Source: Blattabacterium sp. (Mastotermes darwiniensis) str. MADAR
Lineage (GTDB): Bacteria; Bacteroidota; Bacteroidia; Flavobacteriales; Blattabacteriaceae
Reading direction: 5' to 3'
Length of the DNA stretch: 64,000 nucleotides
NCBI RefSeq assembly: GCF_000233435.1
Contig: NC_016146.1
Span: 35,701 to 99,700 of the forward strand
Shown here: one piece after another, positions 1 to 8,837 of the stretch
Layout: each line of letters begins with the position of its first letter
How positions within the stretch are numbered: position 1 is the stretch's first letter
The notes under the pieces: generated by a model
Database searches by the model: none
Told to the model about the DNA's origin: nothing
The model's input: the letters and a program-made list of their open reading frames with translations, nothing else
Translations under genes and position numbers: made by a program

Positions 1-139
1 TTTTTCTTATAAAAAAGTTATTATAAAATATTTTATTAAATTCTAAATAATAACCCGTTGTAATTAATTTTCTTTCTAAGGAATTTATGAAAATCTCATT
101 TTTGATATTAGCCTTTAAAATAGATTGATATTTATGCAA
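1..139 (-). other. Unassigned open reading stretch at the left edge
   Basis: On the minus strand a frame stays open from about position 139 (TTG) to the window edge, just downstream of the flippase gene. It could be the 5' part of a gene that continues outside the window. There is no ATG and I recognise no domain in the roughly 45 visible residues, which are rich in Lys, Asn and Ile. In DNA this AT-rich, a short open frame is weak evidence. Confidence 0.15.
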
Positions 140-152
140 AATTTTACTTTTT

Positions 153-1610
153 TTATTTTTCTGTCTTAGAAAAAAAATTATTCATTTCAAATAAAAAAAC
201 AAGAATAAAATATAAAAGCTGTAAAATAATTCTAATATCTGTTCTTTTTTCATTATTCACTATATATACTACCAGTAAAAATGCAAGAAATAAATGAATA
301 AGAATACTCCATGTTCTTTTATAAGACTTAAGGAATTTTTTTTTACCCCAAAAATATAGAAATAAGACCATACTTACATAAGAAAAAAGAGTACCCCAAG
401 CGGGAATCATAAAACTACTATTAGGAATCAATATAAATACAACATTAAATAAAATTGTAATGAACACACCTATTAAGGATATATAAGTTCCAATAATAGG
501 TTTATCTATTATTTTATAAAAAATGGATAAATTGGTATAAATCCCTAAAAATAAATAACCCATCATCACTATTGGAATAATGGGAATGGCAATGTGATAT
601 CTTTTATCTATTAAAAAATCTATAAGAATAGAAATATTTCCACATATTAAAACGTAAAATATTAATCCAAGTACAATAAATATATAGATTATTTCTCCGT
701 AATAATATGTTGCATCGGCATCTTCAGATTTTTTAAAAAAAAAAGGTTCAATTCCTAATCGAAATGCACGAATATACAAACTCATGAAAGAAGCAATTTT
801 ATAACAGGCTGAATAGGCTCCGTTTATCTCATCAGAATACCATCTCTTCATCAAAATTTTATCTAGATTTTCATTGATAGAGAAAGCTATGGTTCCAAGC
901 ATAATTGGTATTCCATAATTCAACATTTCTTTAGCTAAAAACTTATTAAATTTCTTTATGGTTACTTTTCTTAATATTATAGGTAGAATTAAAATAAAAT
1001 TGCTTAAAGATGCAATCATGTTTGCAAAAAAAATGTATCCCGTTTTATCTGTAAAAGAATCAATTAATTCAAAAATTGAAAAATAAAATTTTTGGATTAG
1101 GTTTGTTTCTTTTTTTATTTCTTGTAAAGAAAACATGTATATAACAAAAATAGATTGTATCAATATATTTATCATATTTATAGTAGTGTATTTCAGAGCC
1201 ATTTCATTAGCACGAATCCAAGCCATAGGAAGAACACAAATAGTATCAAAAAATATAATTAAAAAGAACATGATAAAATATTCTGGATGATTTTTATATC
1301 CAGCAATAGACACTAAATATTTTATTGAATTAACAGAAAGTATTAAAAAGAAAGAAATGATAAACAATTGTACAATAACTCCTGTTGAAAAAAGAACTTC
1401 TTTATTGTGATTTTTTTTAGATAAAAACCTAAAGTAAGTGTTTTCCAATCCAAAAGAAAGAAATCCTATAGCTAGGAAAGATAGAGCATACATATCTGTA
1501 TAAAGGGAAAATTCTTCAATTTTTAAAGATCTAGTAAAAAATTTTAGAAAAGCATAATTAATAATCTTTGGAAGAATGAATCCTATAGAATAGATTATAG
1601 TTTGAATCAT
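153..1610 (-). CDS. Oligosaccharide flippase-like membrane protein (MOP/MATE superfamily)
   Basis: Predicted integral inner-membrane protein of about 485 residues with some 12-14 hydrophobic segments separated by short basic loops. This is the pattern of polysaccharide or lipid-linked sugar flippases of the MOP superfamily. An upstream in-frame TTG exists at 1640, but I prefer the ATG at 1610, which starts MIQTIIYSIGF just before the first membrane segment. The conserved-looking part is the N-terminal half (for example PKIINYAFLKFF and FGLENTYFRF). The substrate cannot be read from the sequence; a glycan precursor for the envelope is the family expectation. It is divergent from tatA across an 86-base spacer. 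Confidence 0.75.
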   Translation of the reverse strand: MIQTIIYSIGFILPKIINYAFLKFFTRSLKIEEFSLYTDMYALSFLAIGFLSFGLENTYFRFLSKKNHNKEVLFSTGVIVQLFIISFFLILSVNSIKYLVSIAGYKNHPEYFIMFFLIIFFDTICVLPMAWIRANEMALKYTTINMINILIQSIFVIYMFSLQEIKKETNLIQKFYFSIFELIDSFTDKTGYIFFANMIASLSNFILILPIILRKVTIKKFNKFLAKEMLNYGIPIMLGTIAFSINENLDKILMKRWYSDEINGAYSACYKIASFMSLYIRAFRLGIEPFFFKKSEDADATYYYGEIIYIFIVLGLIFYVLICGNISILIDFLIDKRYHIAIPIIPIVMMGYLFLGIYTNLSIFYKIIDKPIIGTYISLIGVFITILFNVVFILIPNSSFMIPAWGTLFSYVSMVLFLYFWGKKKFLKSYKRTWSILIHLFLAFLLVVYIVNNEKRTDIRIILQLLYFILVFLFEMNNFFSKTEK

Positions 1611-1701
1611 TAATTTTCTGTATATAAACAACAAATTCAAGACTTTTTATAGTACATACATTACACTAATTTCTACATTATTTTTTATCCACAATTTTTT
1701 T

Positions 1702-1709
1702 TATATTTG
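1702..1709 (+). promoter_or_regulatory. Possible Bacteroidetes -7 element upstream of tatA
   Basis: TATATTTG fits the Bacteroidetes -7 consensus TAnnTTTG and lies 17 bases before the tatA ATG. No TTG sits at the expected -33 spacing. In DNA this AT-rich the motif is common by chance. Confidence 0.25.
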
Positions 1710-1726
1710 GATAAAAATTCCACTTA

Positions 1727-1912
1727 ATGGATTTCATTTTTATGTTTTTTGTGCTGCTTGGAACATTTGGAACTACAGAAATTGTTGTTATTGTTATTCT
1801 TGCACTTTTACTTTTTGGAGGTAAAAAAATTCCAGAATTAATGAGAGGATTAGGAATAGGATTGAAAGAATTTAAAAAAGCTTCTGAAAAAGAAGACTCT
1901 CCAGAAGATTGA
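1727..1912 (+). CDS. tatA: Sec-independent protein translocase subunit TatA/E
   Basis: Small single-span membrane protein of 61 residues that forms the pore-like part of the twin-arginine translocase, which exports folded proteins across the inner membrane. Visible family marks are the N-terminal hydrophobic helix (about residues 15-30), the [14 protein letters not shown] hinge and amphipathic helix, and a short acidic, lysine-rich tail. Length is normal for TatA. TatC and TatB are not in this window, so the system is complete only if tatC lies elsewhere. The start at 1727 gives an N-terminus slightly longer than usual; Met6 is an alternative. Confidence 0.92.
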   Translation: MDFIFMFFVLLGTFGTTEIVVIVILALLLFGGKKIPELMRGLGIGLKEFKKASEKEDSPED

Positions 1913-1966
1913 TTAAGATTTCTTTCATCTTATGTCTGTTTATTAGCACTTTTTTTACAACTAATA

Positions 1967-3043
1967 ATGACAAAGATAAGAAATATTATGTTTTTTATGC
2001 TCATCTTAAAAAGTCTGATTATGCAATCTGTCTCAAAACCATTGGGGGAACAAAAAAGCAGTATGAAAAATATTCCTATTCGTAAATTGGATTTGAATCA
2101 CATCAACATATGGAAAAAGATATTCGGTAGTAAAAAGAAACATTTATCGGTAAAAAGAATTTTATCCCATAAAAAAAACATTATTATTACCAATATAAAT
2201 CCGGAAAAATTAAGATATAGAATAAATCATCTTAATCAAGAATCTCAAATAAAAATATTGAAGTATAATACCATCATCCATGCTTCCGTAGAAGGTTATC
2301 TTCGTATGGATAAATATATAGGAAAAATACTCTCATTGTCTAATTTTTATTTTCCTATGTTTGAAGAAAAACTGGAAACACATGGGATTCCAAAAGAATT
2401 AAAATATATTGCTATTATAGAATCTAATTTAAATCCTACCATTACATCCAAAGCAGGAGCTCAAGGTATTTGGCAATTTATGCCTAAAACCGGAAAAATA
2501 TACGATCTACAAATCAATAAAGTTTATGATGAAAGAAATGATCCCGTTAAATCTACAGAAGCTGCTTGTCGATATTTTAAATATTTATACAAAAAAATTG
2601 GGAATTGGGAATTGGTTTTAGCTGCTTATAATGCTGGACCAAAAACTATAGATAAAATTATTCGGCGTCATAACAATAAAAAAGATTTTTGGAGTTTAAG
2701 AAGTTCTTTCCCGAAAGAAACAAAAAATTATGTTCCAAAATTTATTGCTATTAATTATGTGATGAATTATTACAAGGAACATAATATACAACCATCACAT
2801 TTCCGTTCCATTAAATACAAAGATACTGTATTAATTCCTATAAAAGGAAAGATTTCTTTGAAATTTTTTGCTTCTTCCTTAAAGATTCCCTATAAGGATT
2901 TAATATTGCTTAATCCACAATATCTTGTAGATGTTATTATTATTCCTACTGGAGAAAGATATTTTTTAAGATTACCAAAAAATAAAATTTTTCTTTTCAA
3001 AGAAAAAGAAAAAAATGGTTACTTTTTGAAAAAAAACGAGTAA
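1967..3043 (+). CDS. Membrane-bound lytic murein transglycosylase, MltD-like
   Basis: Peptidoglycan-cleaving enzyme of 358 residues, probably periplasmic. A hydrophobic N-terminal segment (about residues 7-20) could be a signal or anchor. The SLT (goose-lysozyme-like) domain covers roughly residues 120-250: [10 protein letters not shown] carries the catalytic Glu, followed by the [14 protein letters not shown] and [11 protein letters not shown] signatures. MltD relatives carry LysM repeats at the C-terminus. Here only about 60 residues ([14 protein letters not shown] to the end) vaguely resemble one eroded LysM. It lies between tatA and recA on the same strand. Its presence implies a remaining murein layer that needs remodelling. 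Confidence 0.85.
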   Translation: MTKIRNIMFFMLILKSLIMQSVSKPLGEQKSSMKNIPIRKLDLNHINIWKKIFGSKKKHLSVKRILSHKKNIIITNINPEKLRYRINHLNQESQIKILKYNTIIHASVEGYLRMDKYIGKILSLSNFYFPMFEEKLETHGIPKELKYIAIIESNLNPTITSKAGAQGIWQFMPKTGKIYDLQINKVYDERNDPVKSTEAACRYFKYLYKKIGNWELVLAAYNAGPKTIDKIIRRHNNKKDFWSLRSSFPKETKNYVPKFIAINYVMNYYKEHNIQPSHFRSIKYKDTVLIPIKGKISLKFFASSLKIPYKDLILLNPQYLVDVIIIPTGERYFLRLPKNKIFLFKEKEKNGYFLKKNE

Positions 3044-3077
3044 GCACTTGTTGTTTCTATTACATACAGTTTCACTT

Positions 3078-4073
3078 ATGAACGAAAAATTTGAACAAAA
3101 AAAAAAATCTCTAAGACTTGTGTTGGATAAAATGGATAGAATCTATGGAAAAGGAACCATAATGCGTATGGGAGATTCACATATAGAAAACTTAGAAATT
3201 GTCCCTTCCGGATCTATAAGCTTAGATATAGCATTGGGTATTAGAGGATTCCCTAAAGGTCGTATTATAGAAATATTTGGACCAGAATCTTCTGGTAAAA
3301 CTACTTTAGCTTTACATGCTATTGCTCAATCACAAAAGATTGGTGGTTTTGCAGGATTTATTGATGCCGAACATGCTTTTGATTGTGTGTATGCAAAAAA
3401 AATAGGTGTTGACACAAAAGAATTAATTATTTCTCAACCAGATAATGGAGAACAAGCACTTGAAATAGTGAATCATTTAATTAGATCTGGTGTTATTGAT
3501 ATGATAGTGGTGGATTCAGTAGCTGCTTTAACTCCAAAAAGCGAAATTGAAGGAGAAATGGGAGATTCTAAAATAGGATTACAAGCTAGATTGATGTCTC
3601 AGGCTCTTAGAAAACTTACTTCTAGCATAGGAAAATCTAAGAGTATACTTATATTTATTAATCAATTACGGGAAAAAATTGGAGTTTATGGAAATCCAGA
3701 AGTGACTACTGGAGGAAATGCTTTAAAATTTTATTCTTCTATACGATTGGATATTCGTAAAGGAAATCCGATTAAAAACGGAGAAAAAATTTTAGGAAAT
3801 AGAACAAAAGTAAAAGTAGTAAAGAATAAACTTTCTCCTCCTTTTAAAACTGCTGAATTTGATATTATGTACGGAGAAGGAATTTCCAATATAGGAGAAA
3901 TTCTTGATTTAGGGGTAGATTTGGGGTTAATTAAAAAAAATGGATCTTGGTTTAGTTATGGAACTATGAAATTAGGTCAAGGAAGGGATTCCGTAAAAGA
4001 GTTTTTGAAAGAGGAAAAAAATATTATAAATGAAATGCAAAAAAATATACTAAATCACTATCTTCAAGAATAA
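3078..4073 (+). CDS. recA: Recombinase RecA
   Basis: ATP-dependent strand-exchange protein for homologous recombination. The ATG at 3078 gives a 331-residue protein starting [10 protein letters not shown]; the longer frame from a TTG at 3048 would add ten unrelated residues. Walker A is GPESSGKT at about residues 68-75 and Walker B is in the [10 protein letters not shown] stretch. The loop region [16 protein letters not shown] is family-typical. The C-terminus is slightly shorter than in E. coli but all core motifs are present, so it appears functional. An 11-base A tract (3097-3107) lies in codons 7-10 and is in frame. No lexA gene is seen in the window. Confidence 0.97.
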   Translation: MNEKFEQKKKSLRLVLDKMDRIYGKGTIMRMGDSHIENLEIVPSGSISLDIALGIRGFPKGRIIEIFGPESSGKTTLALHAIAQSQKIGGFAGFIDAEHAFDCVYAKKIGVDTKELIISQPDNGEQALEIVNHLIRSGVIDMIVVDSVAALTPKSEIEGEMGDSKIGLQARLMSQALRKLTSSIGKSKSILIFINQLREKIGVYGNPEVTTGGNALKFYSSIRLDIRKGNPIKNGEKILGNRTKVKVVKNKLSPPFKTAEFDIMYGEGISNIGEILDLGVDLGLIKKNGSWFSYGTMKLGQGRDSVKEFLKEEKNIINEMQKNILNHYLQE

Positions 4074-4082
4074 CAATAATAT

Positions 4083-4844
4083 ATGAGAATTACTTTTTTA
4101 GGTACTGGAACCTCACAGGGAGTTCCACTTATTGGATCTAAACATCCCGTATGTTTATCCGATAATCCAAAAGATAAAAGACTTCGAAGTTCTATTCTTA
4201 TAGAAAAGAACCATAAAATTTTTTTGATAGATTGTGGTCCTGATTTTCGTTATCAAATGTTAAGAAGCCATCATAAAAAATTGAATGCTATTTTTATTAC
4301 ACATGAACATTACGATCATATAGGTGGATTAGATGATTTAAGACCTATCAATCTTAAGATCAAAAAACCTATTCCAGTTTATGGATTACGTCGTGTATTA
4401 GAAAATTTAAAAAAACGATTTTACTATATTTTTTCAGAAAATAAATCAAATACTTCTAAAATTTCTATTCATGAATTGGATGATGATACGGATTTTTTTT
4501 TGGTAGAATATTTTAAAGTTTTTCCTTTATCCATATTGCATGGAGCTCTTCCTATCTTAGGATTTCGTATAGAAGATTTTGCTTATATAACAGATGCGAG
4601 TAGTATTCCTATTCCTACCATGAAAAAATTAAGAGGTTTGAATGTTTTAGTCTTAAATGTGTTGAGAAAAGTACCAAAGCACCACTCTCATTTTACTTTA
4701 TCTGAATCATTGAAAATGGTTCAAAAAATTGCCCCTAAAAAAACTTATTTGACGCATATAAGTCACTTGCTCGGTTTTCATGAGGATATTCAGAAGAAAT
4801 TGCCTAAAAATGTTTATTTAGCTTATGATGGGTTAATTATTTAG
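4083..4844 (+). CDS. MBL-fold metallohydrolase, PhnP-like
   Basis: Metallo-beta-lactamase-fold hydrolase of 253 residues, cytoplasmic. The N-terminal FLGTGTSQGVP strand and the metal-binding HEHYDHIGGLDDLRP motif (HxHxDH) are clear. Further ligands are likely Asp in ITDASSI and His in LTHISHLLGFH. This arrangement is found in PhnP-type cyclic phosphodiesterases and related Bacteroidetes MBL proteins. The physiological substrate cannot be read from the sequence, and no phosphonate genes are nearby. It starts 9 bases after recA and is probably cotranscribed with it. Confidence 0.85.
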   Translation: MRITFLGTGTSQGVPLIGSKHPVCLSDNPKDKRLRSSILIEKNHKIFLIDCGPDFRYQMLRSHHKKLNAIFITHEHYDHIGGLDDLRPINLKIKKPIPVYGLRRVLENLKKRFYYIFSENKSNTSKISIHELDDDTDFFLVEYFKVFPLSILHGALPILGFRIEDFAYITDASSIPIPTMKKLRGLNVLVLNVLRKVPKHHSHFTLSESLKMVQKIAPKKTYLTHISHLLGFHEDIQKKLPKNVYLAYDGLII

Positions 4845-4920
4845 ATTTTTGTTCATATAATGCAATTAATGCAATTTTTATGGACTTTATTTTATATAAT
4901 AAAAAATACTACTAATCGGT

Positions 4921-7900
4921 ATGCAAACGTTAAAAAACATTTTTTTTTCTACAAAAATCACTGCTTTTTTATTTCTTTTGTTAGCCTTATCTATGGCAAC
5001 GGCTACTTTTTTAGAAAAAAAATATTCTACAGATGTTGCAAAAATATGGATCTATGAATCCACTTGGTTTGAAATCGTTATGTTGCTAATCATAATAAAT
5101 CTAATAGGTAACATATGGAAATATAAACTTTGGAATAAAAAAAAATTTCCTTTATTTATTTTTCATGTCTCATTTGTATTTATTTTTATTGGAGGAATTA
5201 TTTCTAGATATTATAGTTTTGAAGGGATGATGTCTTTAAGAGAAGGAGAAACTAATGGTCAAATTATTTCCAGAAAAAATTACATAAAATTAAAAATTCA
5301 TAGAGGAAATAACACTATGATTTATAATGATCCTTATATTTTATCTTCTTTTCATAATGGATATAAAGGAAATTTTTTTTTTAAAGGAAACCTTTTCAAA
5401 ATAGAAATTATAAACTATATCCCATGTGCAGAAGTGATAGTTTCAAAAGACATTCCAAAACAAAAGATTGTAAAAATCATTTCAACTAATAATCAAAAAG
5501 GAAGAACTGAAAATTATCTCATAAATGGATCTATCATCAAAATCAATGAAGTCCCATTTTCCCTTAATAAGGATATTCCTTTTGGAATTAAAATTTTTGA
5601 AAAAGAGGATAAACTTTATGTGAAATCTTCTTTTCCCATGAAGAGTATAAATATGAGGAATAGAAAGATGACATATTTATCAAAAAATACGATTATCCCT
5701 ATAAAAATAAAGAATTTATATCAAATTGATGATAGTGAAAAAAAAGTACAATGGGTTATTCCTTCGGGAATAATAAAAGGAGAATTAAAATATATTGGAT
5801 CATGTAATAATAATGAGGCCAACAAGAATAATTCATTGGATGCCATTACGGCTAAAATATCGTTTCAAAATCAATCAAAAATAATAACTTTTTTAGGAGG
5901 GAAAAATACAACAGAAATGAGTGATCCTATATGGTTAAACCATCACAAAATATTCATTGGATATGGATCTATTTTTTTTAATCTTCCTTTCTTTTTACGA
6001 TTAAATAAATTTGAGGTTGAAAATTATCCAGGTTCTGAATTTCCATCTTTTTTTATTAGTCATGTCACTGTAATAGATAAAGAAAAAAAGAAAAATTACT
6101 TGATTTCTATGAATCATGTTTTAGATTACAAAGGATATCGATTTTTTCAATCAGGATATGACAAAGATGAAAAAGGAACACATTTTTCGGTAAATAATGA
6201 TTATTTAGGAACGAATTTATCATATTTAGGATATTTTTTCATAAGTTTGGGAATGTTTCTTACTTTATTTTGGAAAGGATCTAGATTCAGTCATCTTAAA
6301 AAAAAATTAAAATATTTATCTAAAATTTCCATATTTATTATTTTATTTTTAAACAGTCATTTCGTTTTTTCTCATAATTTAAAAAAATTAAAATCAGTTC
6401 CTTTAGAAGAAATTTCCGATAATATCCATATACCTAAAAAACATGGAGAAAATTTTGGACGTTTATTAGTACAAGATAATAAAGGAAGAATCAAGCCAAT
6501 ACATACTATGGCATTAGAACTTCTTAGAAAAATTCATAAGAAAAGCCATATAGGAAATTTGGATGCCAATCAATGGTTTATATCTATTCATCAGGATAAT
6601 ATCTTTTGGACAAAAATTCCTTTTATTAAAGTGGATAAAAAAGGAGGATATGAATTTTTAATTCAAACAAAAGCTAATAAAGAAGGTTATTCATCTATGA
6701 TGGATCTTTATACTATAGATCCAAAAACATTGAAATTAAAATTTATTCTACAAGAAGATTATGAAAATTCTTTTTCTAAAAATCCAATTCAAAGAAACGA
6801 ATATGATAAAGCGATCATTAATCTTAGTGAACGGATAGGAGTTCTTCATGGAATATTTCAAGGAAAATATCTTCGAATATTTCCTATTCCGAACGATATC
6901 AATCATACATGGTCTAGTTGGATTAGACCATATTCAAATAATTTAAATATGATTGGACTATCTATGTTCAATAACTATCTTAAATCCTTGTTACAAGCAC
7001 AAAATGAAAAAGATTGGATTATTGCGGACAATGAAATACAAAAAATACGATCCTACCAATTTAAATATGCCAAATCTATTTTACCTTCGAATCAAAAAAT
7101 AGATATAGAAATACTGTCTAATAAATTGAATATTTTTTATAGATTGCCTTTTTTTTATTGCTTTATTGGTATAATAATTCTTACAGTTTCTTTCATAAGA
7201 ATTTTTAGAAAAAAAAAATATATATCTTTGATTTATAATATTTTAATTTTATTTTTATTCATTTTATTTATTGTTGAATCTTTAGGATTAATTTCAAGAT
7301 GGTATATTTCTGGACATGCTCCTTGGAGTAATGGATATGAATCCTCCATTTTCATTAGTTGGTGTTTAGTAGGAATAGGTTTAATTTTTCATAAAAATCC
7401 ATTTGTTTCAGGTCTAACAGCATTAATTGCTTCTATTCTATTAATTATAGCAGCACACAGTGATACCATGGATCCAGAAATAACCAATTTGGTTCCAGTT
7501 TTAAAATCTCATTGGTTGATAATACATGTAGCTATAATTACAGCCAGTTATGGATTTTTCTTAACAGGATCATTTTTGGGATTGATAGTTTTGATTCTAT
7601 ATATTTTTTATAATAAAAAAATTCAAATTCATATTGATCAACTAACTATTATTAATGAAATGAGTCTTACAATAGGACTTTTCTTATTAACTATAGGAAC
7701 TTTTTTAGGTTCTATTTGGGCAAATAGTAGTTGGGGTCGTTATTGGAGTTGGGATCCAAAAGAAACTTGGGCTTTCATTAGCATCATGGTATATGCTTTC
7801 GTATTACATATGCGTCTAGTCCCAGGTATTAGAAGTGTTTTTCTTTTTAATTTTTCCAGTATATTAGCTATAAGTTCTATTATTATGACTTACTTTGGAG

Positions 7901-8070
7901 TAAATTATTATCTATCCGGATTGCATTCTTATGCTAGAGGAGAGCCTATTTCTATACCTTATTGGATTTATTATAGTTTACTCTTTCTATTGATTATAAC
8001 TGTTTTATCGTATTATTCGTACTATTCGAATAAATTTAGGGATAATATTCCGAAAAAAATTAATAATTAA
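4921..8070 (+). CDS. ccsBA: Cytochrome c biogenesis fusion protein CcsBA (ResB-CcsA)
   Basis: Large inner-membrane protein of 1049 residues that carries haem across the membrane and attaches it to apocytochrome c (system II). The N-terminal ResB/CcsB part has membrane spans near residues 10-30 and 45-90, a large periplasmic domain, and another span near 430-450. The C-terminal CcsA part (about 740-1049) has multiple spans and the tryptophan-rich haem-handling WWD motif WGRYWSWDPKE near residue 938. ResB and CcsA are separate proteins in many bacteria; the fusion is known in Bacteroidetes and epsilonproteobacteria. It implies that c-type cytochromes are still made. No frame break is visible. 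Confidence 0.93.
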   Translation: MQTLKNIFFSTKITAFLFLLLALSMATATFLEKKYSTDVAKIWIYESTWFEIVMLLIIINLIGNIWKYKLWNKKKFPLFIFHVSFVFIFIGGIISRYYSFEGMMSLREGETNGQIISRKNYIKLKIHRGNNTMIYNDPYILSSFHNGYKGNFFFKGNLFKIEIINYIPCAEVIVSKDIPKQKIVKIISTNNQKGRTENYLINGSIIKINEVPFSLNKDIPFGIKIFEKEDKLYVKSSFPMKSINMRNRKMTYLSKNTIIPIKIKNLYQIDDSEKKVQWVIPSGIIKGELKYIGSCNNNEANKNNSLDAITAKISFQNQSKIITFLGGKNTTEMSDPIWLNHHKIFIGYGSIFFNLPFFLRLNKFEVENYPGSEFPSFFISHVTVIDKEKKKNYLISMNHVLDYKGYRFFQSGYDKDEKGTHFSVNNDYLGTNLSYLGYFFISLGMFLTLFWKGSRFSHLKKKLKYLSKISIFIILFLNSHFVFSHNLKKLKSVPLEEISDNIHIPKKHGENFGRLLVQDNKGRIKPIHTMALELLRKIHKKSHIGNLDANQWFISIHQDNIFWTKIPFIKVDKKGGYEFLIQTKANKEGYSSMMDLYTIDPKTLKLKFILQEDYENSFSKNPIQRNEYDKAIINLSERIGVLHGIFQGKYLRIFPIPNDINHTWSSWIRPYSNNLNMIGLSMFNNYLKSLLQAQNEKDWIIADNEIQKIRSYQFKYAKSILPSNQKIDIEILSNKLNIFYRLPFFYCFIGIIILTVSFIRIFRKKKYISLIYNILILFLFILFIVESLGLISRWYISGHAPWSNGYESSIFISWCLVGIGLIFHKNPFVSGLTALIASILLIIAAHSDTMDPEITNLVPVLKSHWLIIHVAIITASYGFFLTGSFLGLIVLILYIFYNKKIQIHIDQLTIINEMSLTIGLFLLTIGTFLGSIWANSSWGRYWSWDPKETWAFISIMVYAFVLHMRLVPGIRSVFLFNFSSILAISSIIMTYFGVNYYLSGLHSYARGEPISIPYWIYYSLLFLLIITVLSYYSYYSNKFRDNIPKKINN

Positions 8071-8072
8071 AT

Positions 8073-8831
8073 TTGAAAAAAAAGGAAAGTACTCTATTTA
8101 GAGATGCGTTTGGAAATCTTCATTTCGTCAAACGTTTTTTGATTTTCACTTTTGGTTGTATTTCTTACAATCGTTATAATGGATTTAATCGATTACAATT
8201 AAAGGGAACAGAATATATTAAGGATCTTCCTGATAAAAGAGTACTTTTTGTCTCCAATCATCAAACATACTTTGCTGATGTTTTTGCTATGTTTCATGTT
8301 TTTTGTAGTGTAAAAAATGGATTTATAAATACGATAAAAAATCCTATTTATCTTTTAAATCCAAAAGTAAATCTATACTATGTAGCAGCTAAAGAAACGA
8401 TGAATGAAGGAATACTTACTAAATTATTTACCTATTCAGGAGCTATTACTGTAAAAAGAACATGGAGGGAAGGCAATAAAAAAATAAATCGATTAGTAGA
8501 TTTATCTGAAATTACCCGTATGGGAACAGCTTTGAATGATGGATGGCTAATTACTTTCCCGCAAGGAACTACTAAAGCATTTGCTCCTGGACGTAGAGGA
8601 ATTGTTCATGTAATAAGAAAATTTAATCCTATTGTAGTTCCTATTGTTATAGATGGATTTCAAAAAGCTTATGATAAAAAAGGAATTAGAATTAAAGAAA
8701 AGGGAGTTTTACAAAAAATGATTTTTAAAAAACCAATCTCATTGGATTTAAAAAACGATACTACAGATATGATTATGGAAAAAATTATGGACGCTATAGA
8801 ACAATCCAATAAATATAAAAAAAATGATTAA
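8073..8831 (+). CDS. Lysophospholipid acyltransferase family protein (PlsC-like)
   Basis: Likely 1-acyl-glycerol-3-phosphate acyltransferase, 252 residues, membrane-associated, making phosphatidic acid for phospholipids. Motif I reads SNHQTYFAD, with five residues between His and Asp rather than the usual four, and motif III reads FPQGTTKAFAPGRRG in place of the classical FPEGTR. I believe both variants occur in flavobacterial members of this family, so I do not read them as inactivating. An in-frame stop at 8064-8066 leaves the TTG at 8073 as the first usable start; the next ATG lies inside the catalytic domain. It begins 2 bases after the ccsBA stop. Confidence 0.82.
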   Translation: MKKKESTLFRDAFGNLHFVKRFLIFTFGCISYNRYNGFNRLQLKGTEYIKDLPDKRVLFVSNHQTYFADVFAMFHVFCSVKNGFINTIKNPIYLLNPKVNLYYVAAKETMNEGILTKLFTYSGAITVKRTWREGNKKINRLVDLSEITRMGTALNDGWLITFPQGTTKAFAPGRRGIVHVIRKFNPIVVPIVIDGFQKAYDKKGIRIKEKGVLQKMIFKKPISLDLKNDTTDMIMEKIMDAIEQSNKYKKND

Positions 8832-8837
8832 TGGATT

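Noticed and set aside
3048-3077. Longer RecA start at a TTG
   Set aside because: The extra ten residues have no counterpart in RecA; the ATG at 3078 gives the normal N-terminus.
4860-5057. Open frame of 65 codons just upstream of and inside ccsBA
   Set aside because: It overlaps the well-supported CcsBA start in another frame and shows no family features.
4921-8070. 1049-residue CcsBA considered as an unusual fusion
   Set aside because: The ResB-CcsA fusion is an established architecture in Bacteroidetes.
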